Assembly (NCBI GenBank): GCA_014729945.1
Contig: WJJC01000124.1
Location: 1-5,368 of the forward strand
DNA: 5,368 nt
Direction of reading: 5' to 3'
From: Candidatus Bathyarchaeota archaeon
Lineage (GTDB): Archaea > Thermoproteota > Bathyarchaeia > TCS64
In this document: positions 1 through 4,634 of the stretch, piece after piece
Layout: every line of letters begins with the position of its first letter
Position numbering within the stretch: position 1 is the stretch's first letter
Program-made: the position numbers and the translations under genes
Notes under the pieces: model-generated
What the model saw: only the letters and a program-made list of their open reading frames with translations
Database searches by the model: none
What the model was told of the DNA's origin: nothing

Positions 1-6
1 AAAAAA
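1..6 (-). terminator. Oligo-T run after the M19 gene
   Basis: Read on the minus strand, a run of at least six T begins about 19 bases after the M19 stop codon and reaches the window edge. Archaeal termination commonly uses such T-runs without a hairpin. The run may continue outside the window. Confidence 0.35.
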
Positions 7-24
7 GTGTTGGATTAGCTGGAT

Positions 25-1122
25 TTATTCGCCCCAGACCTTTTTAAAGAGTCTGAGGAAGTTTAATCCCAGAATTTTTTTGATCTCTTGGTCCGAGTAT
101 CCTCGGGCTACTAGGCCCATAGTGAAGTTAGGCATATACTCCATATAGCCATATCCCCACTCTTTATCCATTGGTGTAAAATAGTCCACATCAATTCTGT
201 CAGGGTTATTGTGAATAAAGGCTGTTCTAGTTATAGTGTTAGGAAACTCCAAGTCGCTACCGAAGCCGACGTGATCAATTCCTACGATATCCACTGTCTC
301 ATCAACCTGGTCTAATAGATCATCGGTCAAATTACTATCACCAGCCTTCTTGGCGAAGAAAGGTGTTACACCAATAACTCCCCCCTTCTCAGCGCAAGCC
401 TTCATCATATCATCAGGTTTGCCCCTCTGCTTACTGTATTCGACGAAGCTACCCCATAAAGACGTAGACCTGTTAGCCCACTCAGCGTATCCCCCAGGGT
501 TCTCAGGTGCGCTACGGCGAGGTATGATATGAGTGAAGCTCACCGGATCCTTACTTTGTTCGATGGCATCCCAGCACGTCTGATCTCCAGTATGGCTAAG
601 GTCAATGAGTATACCAAGTTTATTCATACGTTCAACTACTGCTTCCCCGAACCAGCTCAATCCGCTATCCTTCTTTTCACGGCATCCATCACCCACCTCG
701 TTCTTCCAGTTGTAAGTAAGCTGCATAGCTCTGAGCCCATGATCATAGGCTACATCAAGAAAATCTACATTTCTCTCCAGAAACATACTGTCCTGCGGGC
801 CATATATGATCCCATGTTTTCCTTCTTGTTTCGCCCGCTCTATATCCTCTGCTTTTTTTACTACAATTACCCTGTCCTCGTTTTTCTTCGCCCAGTGGTT
901 ATGCTCAATGATCTCTCCAAGGGCTTCAGCAAATCTGCGTTGCATTCCTACAGTGAGGTTACTAGCCGTTAACCCCCCCTTCATAACATCATCAAGCCAC
1001 ATGTCTTCTGCAACATAGTCAATTACCGACACAATACTGGTATCTATGACAATGCTCTCGTTATGAAGAGCATAAGCATGTTCTTTCTCATCTTTACTTA
1101 ATTCAAGATAACTCCTGTTCAT
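25..1122 (-). CDS. Peptidase M19 family protein (divergent membrane-dipeptidase-like)
   Basis: The 365 aa product is a TIM-barrel protein of the M19 (renal/membrane dipeptidase) family, whose members usually hydrolyse dipeptides with a binuclear zinc centre; it is of normal family length. Visible family motifs are the LTYN segment (135-138), GLSWFGEAVVERMN near 154-167, DLSH (174-177), a second zinc-type histidine in FTH (H198), and GIDHVGFGSD (281-290) with D290 at the usual catalytic Asp. The N-terminal zinc motif DGHxD is absent: the aligned stretch reads DTSIV (27-31). The bridging Glu is apparently Q110 in YGPQDS. From memory, a broad prokaryotic M19 subfamily has the same changes, so the substrate or metal use may be altered and dipeptidase activity should not be assumed. 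No signal peptide or membrane helix is seen, so it is probably cytoplasmic. The ATG start is preceded by a TATA box at 1152-1159 and a weak GGGATC. It appears to be transcribed alone. Confidence 0.9.
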   Translation of the reverse strand: MNRSYLELSKDEKEHAYALHNESIVIDTSIVSVIDYVAEDMWLDDVMKGGLTASNLTVGMQRRFAEALGEIIEHNHWAKKNEDRVIVVKKAEDIERAKQEGKHGIIYGPQDSMFLERNVDFLDVAYDHGLRAMQLTYNWKNEVGDGCREKKDSGLSWFGEAVVERMNKLGILIDLSHTGDQTCWDAIEQSKDPVSFTHIIPRRSAPENPGGYAEWANRSTSLWGSFVEYSKQRGKPDDMMKACAEKGGVIGVTPFFAKKAGDSNLTDDLLDQVDETVDIVGIDHVGFGSDLEFPNTITRTAFIHNNPDRIDVDYFTPMDKEWGYGYMEYMPNFTMGLVARGYSDQEIKKILGLNFLRLFKKVWGE

Positions 1123-1151
1123 AATGATCCCTGAATAGCAAGAGTTTGATG

Positions 1152-1159
1152 TATAAAAA
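1152..1159 (-). promoter_or_regulatory. TATA box of the M19 gene
   Basis: The minus strand reads CTTTTTATAC here, centred about 33 bases before the M19 ATG. With the usual 24-27 base spacing to the transcription start, the leader would be only 6-9 bases long. This is a pattern match only. Confidence 0.4.
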
Positions 1160-1235
1160 GACTATAGTTTAATGTTAATTTAGATTATAAACCGATTAAA
1201 AATTGTTTAATGATTACATTTAACCTTTAGACTAT

Positions 1236-1264
1236 AAAAAAATACACAATCATATATTAAAAAA
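1236..1264 (-). terminator. Double oligo-T terminator of the first winged-helix gene
   Basis: On the minus strand, six T (1264-1259) follow the stop codon directly and a second run of seven T lies at 1242-1236. Tandem T-runs without a stem are the usual form of archaeal terminators. They would separate this gene from the co-directional M19 gene, which has its own TATA box downstream. Confidence 0.45.
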
Positions 1265-1582
1265 TTAGATAGTTGTTATTAAATTTTTTACAGGTTTTAG
1301 TTCATTTCTAAAATACCTTAATATGGATTCTCCTTTTTCTGTTAGTTGATAAATTTGTTTTGAACGTTTATCAACTCGTTTTCTAGGTAGATCTTCAACA
1401 GGAATTTCAATAATATAACCACTATCCAGCAGAAACTCCAGCCCCCTTTGAAGTTTTGACCAAGTCATATTGCTTCTACCCATTATTCTAGTAGGTTTCT
1501 TCTCCCCCATTTGAATTGCGCGAAGAATATCAAGATTCATCTCCATTTTAGAGCGTCGACTGCGTTTTCTGGAAATTGTCAT
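1265..1582 (-). CDS. Small winged-helix DNA-binding protein (paralogue of 2549-2824)
   Basis: This is a 105 aa basic protein, probably a transcription regulator. It starts with a positively charged tail (RKRSRRSK). A helical segment, a likely recognition region around MTWSKLQRGLEFLLDSGYI, and a wing ending in YQLTEKGESIL follow, as in archaeal winged-helix proteins of about 90-110 aa. It aligns without gaps over roughly 49 residues with the product of 2549-2824, sharing an RRS start, the KPT segment, the Trp and the Leu/Ile pattern, with about 14 identities. The frame stays open to a TTG at 1597. I chose the ATG at 1582 because family members begin just before the basic tail, because a TATA-like box sits at -23 to -31, and because the shared element TTTCGTAACAAA then falls at the same distance as in the paralogue. 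It is divergent from the PadR gene. The effector and target genes cannot be told; autoregulation is possible. Confidence 0.82.
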   Translation of the reverse strand: MTISRKRSRRSKMEMNLDILRAIQMGEKKPTRIMGRSNMTWSKLQRGLEFLLDSGYIIEIPVEDLPRKRVDKRSKQIYQLTEKGESILRYFRNELKPVKNLITTI

Positions 1583-1603
1583 ATATATGTATTTCAAATT
1601 TAG

Positions 1604-1612
1604 TTTATTAAG
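1604..1612 (-). promoter_or_regulatory. TATA-like box of the first winged-helix gene
   Basis: The minus strand reads CTTAATAAA at about -23 to -31 from the ATG at 1582, which fits a leaderless transcript. It begins exactly 25 bases after the 12-base element at 1638-1649, the same spacing as in the promoter of the paralogous gene. Confidence 0.4.
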
Positions 1613-1637
1613 CTATATTCAATCATATGTTATTGCA

Positions 1638-1649
1638 TTTGTTACGAAA
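1638..1649 (-). promoter_or_regulatory. Shared upstream element TTTCGTAACAAA, copy 1 (putative operator)
   Basis: Read on the minus strand this is TTTCGTAACAAA, ending 55 bases before the ATG of the winged-helix gene at 1582. An identical copy stands at 2480-2491 before the paralogous gene. The match extends loosely on both sides: CGA precedes both, and YG follows both. The element is an imperfect palindrome (TTTnnTAnnAAA), as expected for a dimeric regulator. It also lies upstream of the divergent PadR gene and could serve both. Which protein binds it is unknown. Confidence 0.5.
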
Positions 1650-1680
1650 TCGGAAACATCATATCTAACTTGTACTATTA

Positions 1681-2010
1681 TTGCCTAGTTTGAGCAATAT
1701 ACAAGATGATGTCCAAGATCACATGGTAAAGTCATTTCTAGACATTATTGTATTAGTCATGCTTAAGAGAGAAGCCAGTCACGGTTACGCTATTATTGCA
1801 GATATTCATAAAGAATTTGATGTACTCCTAAGCCCAGGTACCCTGTATCCACTACTATACAGCTTGGAGAAAAAAAACCTCATCTCAGTTGAGAAAGAAG
1901 GCAGACGAAAAAAATATTACCTAACAGATAGGGGAACCAAACAAGCTAATAAAGTAATCCAAACCTATAGAACTAAAATGAAAGAATTTCTTAAGTTCAT
2001 AAAAGATTAA
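1681..2010 (+). CDS. PadR family transcriptional regulator
   Basis: This is a 109 aa protein matching the PadR winged-helix domain almost end to end. The order is a leading helix (MVKSFLDIIVLVML, 15-28), the HGY signature (34-36), LSPGTLYPLLYSLEKKNLI (50-68) containing the recognition helix, a basic wing (GRRKKYYLTDRG, 74-85) and a C-terminal helix likely used for dimerisation. PadR proteins usually repress, often at a neighbouring promoter. No ATG is available at the family's usual N-terminus: in-frame TTG codons occur at 1681 and 1690 after a stop at 1666, and the first ATG is at 1723. I kept 1681 because archaeal PadR proteins that I recall carry a VQxxMxKSFLDII-like extension that this frame preserves. 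A weak TATA-like ATATCTAA at 1661-1668 would suit a leaderless start at 1690. The gene is divergent from the winged-helix gene at 1265-1582 and its stop overlaps that of the convergent response regulator. Confidence 0.88.
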   Translation: MPSLSNIQDDVQDHMVKSFLDIIVLVMLKREASHGYAIIADIHKEFDVLLSPGTLYPLLYSLEKKNLISVEKEGRRKKYYLTDRGTKQANKVIQTYRTKMKEFLKFIKD

Positions 2011-2405
2011 GCAATACTCTTGTATCTATCTTTTAACTCGGAGTCCAACTTATCTAGCTGAGTATTAATAGTTTCCTTAATTTCTTCAAGCTTTACTGGT
2101 TTTACCAAGTAGTCATGTGCACCTTTTTTTAGAGCATTTTGAACATTTTCAAGAGAAGGGTTTCCAGTTAGAATAATTTTTCGCATATCCGGATCTGTTT
2201 TATCTATTTTGGATATAAGTTCTATCCCATCAATGTCAGGAAGTCTAATATCTATAATTAGTATGGCGAAGAAATCATCTTGTAATATCTCAAGAGCCTC
2301 AGCACCATTATTGGCTATTACAGTTTCATATCCTTCTCCTTCAAGTATTTCAGAGAATAATTTGGTGAAATTCCTATCATCATCAATTATAAGAATACGG
2401 TCCAC
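2007..2405 (-). CDS. Stand-alone response regulator receiver (CheY-like)
   Basis: The product is a single receiver domain of about 132 aa with no output domain. Residues are counted here from an upstream TTG at 2432. The acidic triad DDD is at 17-19, the phospho-acceptor D61 is in LIIDIRLPDIDG, the switch Thr is T89 in ILTG, and the conserved Lys is K111 in YLVKPV, so all phosphorylation residues are present. A charged helical tail of about 25 residues follows and may mediate contacts. It probably acts by protein-protein interaction in a phosphorelay; the kinase encoded at 3177-4499 is the nearest candidate donor. There is no ATG. The options are GTG at 2405 and TTG at 2432, the latter directly after an in-frame stop. 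I favour GTG because it gives the usual receiver N-terminus and because the TATA box at 2443-2451 is too close to the TTG for that codon to be transcribed. The gene is convergent with PadR, sharing TTAA across the two stops. Confidence 0.9.
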   Translation of the reverse strand: MDRILIIDDDRNFTKLFSEILEGEGYETVIANNGAEALEILQDDFFAILIIDIRLPDIDGIELISKIDKTDPDMRKIILTGNPSLENVQNALKKGAHDYLVKPVKLEEIKETINTQLDKLDSELKDRYKSIA

Positions 2406-2442
2406 TGTCTTCAGACTCTCATCTATTCCCAATTAAGGCACA

Positions 2443-2451
2443 GATATAAAG
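2443..2451 (-). promoter_or_regulatory. TATA box of the response regulator gene
   Basis: The minus strand reads CTTTATATC, close to the archaeal TATA consensus. Transcription would start near 2420-2424, about 16-19 bases before the GTG at 2405. An inverted repeat at 2453-2473 abuts it on the upstream side, where the BRE element should lie. Confidence 0.45.
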
Positions 2452-2452
2452 A

Positions 2453-2473
2453 ATATTTCGAAAGCCGAAATAT
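2453..2473. repeat. Perfect inverted repeat, 8-base arms, 5-base spacer (putative operator)
   Basis: The arms ATATTTCG and CGAAATAT are separated by AAAGC. The repeat directly abuts the TATA box of the minus-strand response regulator gene, so a protein bound here could block or recruit TFB/TBP. The core TTTCG recurs at 2480-2484 as the start of the shared 12-base element, so the region may hold several half-sites for one regulator. Confidence 0.5.
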
Positions 2474-2479
2474 ATCGAG

Positions 2480-2491
2480 TTTCGTAACAAA
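2480..2491 (+). promoter_or_regulatory. Shared upstream element TTTCGTAACAAA, copy 2 (putative operator)
   Basis: It is identical to the element at 1638-1649. It stands 57 bases before the ATG of the winged-helix gene at 2549 and exactly 25 bases before its TATA box, in the same orientation relative to the gene as copy 1. It also lies in the divergent promoter of the response regulator. It may be a binding site for one of the local winged-helix proteins or a remnant of duplication of gene plus promoter. Confidence 0.5.
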
Positions 2492-2516
2492 CGTCGATTA
2501 TGGTATTAAATATCTA

Positions 2517-2524
2517 TTATATAG
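2517..2524 (+). promoter_or_regulatory. TATA box of the second winged-helix gene
   Basis: TTATATAG lies at about -25 to -32 from the ATG at 2549 and is followed by a second AT-rich stretch, GTTTATA. The distance fits a leaderless transcript. No Shine-Dalgarno sequence is seen before the ATG. Confidence 0.45.
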
Positions 2525-2548
2525 TTTATACAGACGGATCTATTATCC

Positions 2549-2824
2549 ATGGGAAGAAGAAGATCGCGTACTGAATTGGTATGTGAAGTAATGGAGACAA
2601 TATCCTCCGGGATTCACAAACCCACACATATCCTATATGATACCAGAGTTAGTTGGAACGTATATAAGGAGATAATTGAGATGCTACAAGAAAAAAACCT
2701 AATCGAGGAAGTGGCATCAAATGAGACCTCAACTCGTAACAAAGTAAAATACTATCTCACTGACGACGGAAAAGAAACTTTAGAAGGCATGCAGTTCATG
2801 AAAGAAGTTTTCGCCCCCGCATAG
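2549..2824 (+). CDS. Small winged-helix DNA-binding protein (paralogue of 1265-1582)
   Basis: This is a 91 aa protein of an archaeal winged-helix type, probably a transcription regulator. A short basic start (GRRRSR) is followed by helix ELVCEVMETISSG. The likely recognition region is around RVSWNVYKEIIEMLQEKNLI, and the wing reads KVKYYLTDDGKETL. The start and helix pattern align without gaps with the product of 1265-1582. There is no receiver or ligand domain, so it may act as a simple repressor or activator; the signal it senses is not evident. The ATG is preceded by a well-placed TATA box and by the 12-base element shared with its paralogue, suggesting common or cross-regulation. It is divergent from the response regulator at 2007-2405. 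It is convergent with the response regulator at 2830-3180, with only five bases between the stop codons. Confidence 0.85.
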   Translation: MGRRRSRTELVCEVMETISSGIHKPTHILYDTRVSWNVYKEIIEMLQEKNLIEEVASNETSTRNKVKYYLTDDGKETLEGMQFMKEVFAPA

Positions 2825-2829
2825 GATAT

Positions 2830-3180
2830 TCACTTTTTAATCGCCTTCAGTAAGTCTTCTATAGAGATAGGTTTCAGTAAGAAACGTTGAGCCCCGGATT
2901 CCAGTGCCTTCTCCTCTGATTTATCGTCTGCACTAAGAAAAATTATCTTTGCATTAGGCGCCAGCTCCTTTATTTTTTTTGTAGCTGTAACACCATCCAT
3001 TCGCGGCATTCTCTGATCCATAATAATGACGTCTGGCTTATCACTCATTTTTTGATACAAATCGACAGCCTGTAACCCATCATAAGCTTGGGCAATGATT
3101 TTAATACCATGCATCATGAATAATGTCTCGTATATTTGTTGTAGATTCTTATCATCATCAACGAACATTACGGATATCAA
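2830..3180 (-). CDS. Response regulator receiver paired with the histidine kinase
   Basis: The product is a 116 aa single-domain CheY-like receiver. It has the acidic residues D8-D10, the phospho-acceptor D55 in IIMDQRMPRMDG, the switch residue S83 in FLSAD and K103 in FLLKPI, so it should be phosphorylatable. There is no output domain, so it would signal through protein contacts. The start is a TTG whose bases overlap the kinase stop codon (TTGA). A Shine-Dalgarno GAGGAG seven bases upstream, inside the kinase gene, supports this start over the ATG at codon 5. The overlap implies translational coupling and near-equal expression with the kinase, making it the most likely cognate partner. Its 3' end is five bases from the convergent winged-helix gene. 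Confidence 0.92.
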   Translation of the reverse strand: MISVMFVDDDKNLQQIYETLFMMHGIKIIAQAYDGLQAVDLYQKMSDKPDVIIMDQRMPRMDGVTATKKIKELAPNAKIIFLSADDKSEEKALESGAQRFLLKPISIEDLLKAIKK

Positions 3181-4499
3181 TTCGAGTCTCCTCTTGGAAG
3201 TACTATAATGAATCTACTTCCATTACTTGGCTTGTTTTCTACCCGATCCTGAATTCTAATATCCCCATTGTATCGATCTAGGAGATAATTTACTATTGTT
3301 AACCCAATTCCGGAGCCCTTTGCCCCAAGTCTTCTCTGAAGTATCCTTTTCTTCTCTTCATCGGGAATACCGGATCCATAATCACATACATGGATCTCCA
3401 CATTTTCCGATATATCAGCCGGATATACACCGACATCGATCCTCACATTATCTCCATCACTATGTTTCATTGAATTATGAAACAAATTGAAAAATAGATC
3501 TTTAAGAAAATCATCGGCAAGAACTTTGGTGTTCTTTACCGATTCGTCAAAAGATACTTCCAGCTTTTTCTTAGGAAAAGCTCCCTTTGCGGCCTCAGCA
3601 GCTAGATCAATAATGTTCCCTATTTTTACCTGGGTCAATTCTATTGGTTCTTCAAGAACTGTTTGCAGTTTCTTTACGTTTTTTATCAACTCTGTAGCAT
3701 AGTTTACTTGTTCAATAGCTAGTTTTATAGGCACTCTATGGTTCTGAGTTAATTCTTCTTCTCCCCTGAGATGCTCTAATAGCATCAATAATCCTTGATT
3801 GATGTTATTAATATCATGAGACATCAAATCAACTAAAAATTCGGCTCTTCGCCTAGCTTCTATCTCGGCTTTTATTGATTGATGTCTCTCAGTTATATCT
3901 TTAGCAAAACCATCATACCCCAAAAAACCCTCACTTTCAAACCGTGCTTGAATATGGAGTTCTAGTTTTCCATATGAACCATTTTTCTTCTTGAAGTTGA
4001 TTATAATTCCTTCAATTGGCTTCTTCTTAGCTTCATCTAGTAATAGTTTTATTTCCTCTTCTATTATCCATGTTTTATAAACATCAAATCCGGGTTTGAG
4101 CATTTCTTCTTTTGTGTATCCGTATATATCTGCATATGTATCGTTTAGAAACACATAGTTTCCTTTAGGATCTATTCTGAATATTCCTTCTATAGTATTA
4201 TTAAAGAAGTGATTGAATTTATCGTTTGTTTTTATATATCTATATTGAGTTAGTATGTTATTTTCTAAAATGTTTTTTATTATTTTTATTTTATTTTTTA
4301 TGTTTGGCGTTAGTTTTCCTGTTACATAGAGTTCACCAAATATTTTACCATCAGGATAATAAAGCACATATTCGCTTTCGGTTTTATTTTTATCTATATT
4401 TAGGTTTAAATCTGTTTTTATGTTAGTTATTTTTTTAATTTGATCTAATAGATTAAAGGTTGATGTTTTAATTTCTTCACTATTTATATCATCCTTCAT
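3177..4499 (-). CDS. PAS domain histidine kinase
   Basis: This is a 440 aa sensor kinase with no membrane segment, so it probably senses a cytoplasmic signal. Residues 1-92 form a Lys/Asn-rich region with a short beta-like stretch (YVLYYPDGKIFGELYV, 44-59) and helix that recalls the end of a GAF domain. A PAS domain with PAC motif covers about 94-206 (TIEGIFRID to DITERHQ). The phospho-acceptor is H228 in LMSHDINNINQG, a form typical of archaeal kinases. The ATPase domain has an N box with N342 (NLFHNSMKHS), a G1 box DYGSGIP (373-379) and a G2 box GAKGSGIGL (392-400). All catalytic elements are present, so it should be active. The ATG is preceded by a GGGGAT five bases upstream, with a TATA-like box at 4536-4544. 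The next gene, a receiver, overlaps its stop. DNA encoding the N-terminus is far more AT-rich than the rest. The PAS ligand cannot be inferred. Confidence 0.93.
   Translation of the reverse strand: MKDDINSEEIKTSTFNLLDQIKKITNIKTDLNLNIDKNKTESEYVLYYPDGKIFGELYVTGKLTPNIKNKIKIIKNILENNILTQYRYIKTNDKFNHFFNNTIEGIFRIDPKGNYVFLNDTYADIYGYTKEEMLKPGFDVYKTWIIEEEIKLLLDEAKKKPIEGIIINFKKKNGSYGKLELHIQARFESEGFLGYDGFAKDITERHQSIKAEIEARRRAEFLVDLMSHDINNINQGLLMLLEHLRGEEELTQNHRVPIKLAIEQVNYATELIKNVKKLQTVLEEPIELTQVKIGNIIDLAAEAAKGAFPKKKLEVSFDESVKNTKVLADDFLKDLFFNLFHNSMKHSDGDNVRIDVGVYPADISENVEIHVCDYGSGIPDEEKKRILQRRLGAKGSGIGLTIVNYLLDRYNGDIRIQDRVENKPSNGSRFIIVLPRGDSN
3188..3193 (-). promoter_or_regulatory. Ribosome binding site deciding a TTG start
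   Basis: The minus strand reads GAGGAG seven bases before the TTG at 3180, within the last codons of the kinase gene. The spacing is ideal for that TTG and poor for the ATG at 3168, so the site fixes the start of the response regulator and shows re-initiation after the kinase stop. Confidence 0.6.
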
Positions 4500-4535
4500 T
4501 TTATATCCCCGTTTATAAGACGAATCTATCTAAGG

Positions 4536-4544
4536 CTATATTTT
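4536..4544 (-). promoter_or_regulatory. TATA-like box of the kinase-response regulator operon
   Basis: The minus strand reads AAAATATAG centred about 41 bases before the kinase ATG. It predicts a leader of roughly 15 bases that would carry the GGGGAT ribosome-binding-like site at 4505-4510. An alternative TTATAAA at about 4512-4518 is too close to the ATG for a leader. The remaining spacer back to the M20 stop is AT-rich, with a T5 run on the minus strand at 4586-4590 that could end the M20 transcript. Confidence 0.35.
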
Positions 4545-4634
4545 GTTTTCTTCCATATTAAGGTTCTACATTATTACAGTATTTTAAAAATTTATAAATG
4601 TAAATATATTCTTTCCCATTCGTTCATATCATGA

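Noticed and set aside
529..972. Plus-strand open frame of 147 codons opposite the M19 gene (and shorter ones at 350-532 and 806-1018)
   Set aside because: They lie entirely antisense to a clearly conserved M19 gene, show no recognisable domain and have no promoter; they are shadow frames.
1583..1597. Upstream TTG start (1597) for the first winged-helix gene
   Set aside because: It would add five residues. The ATG at 1582 fits the TATA position, the family N-terminus and the spacing seen in the paralogue better.
1723..1725. ATG at 1723 as the PadR start, with AATATACA at 1696-1703 as its TATA box
   Set aside because: Possible, but it would remove a short N-terminal extension that I recall in related archaeal PadR proteins. 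Kept as an alternative, not preferred.
4226..4426. Plus-strand 66-codon frame encoding a very hydrophobic, membrane-like peptide
   Set aside because: It is antisense to the AT-rich 5' end of the kinase gene. The Phe/Leu/Tyr-rich translation is just the complement of Lys/Asn/Ile codons.
4500..4634. AT-rich spacer with short palindromes (TTTATAAA, ATTTTTAAAAT) considered as an origin-like element or terminator
   Set aside because: The palindromes are what such AT-rich DNA gives by chance; there are no repeated origin-recognition boxes and only a T5 run, so only a promoter call is justified.
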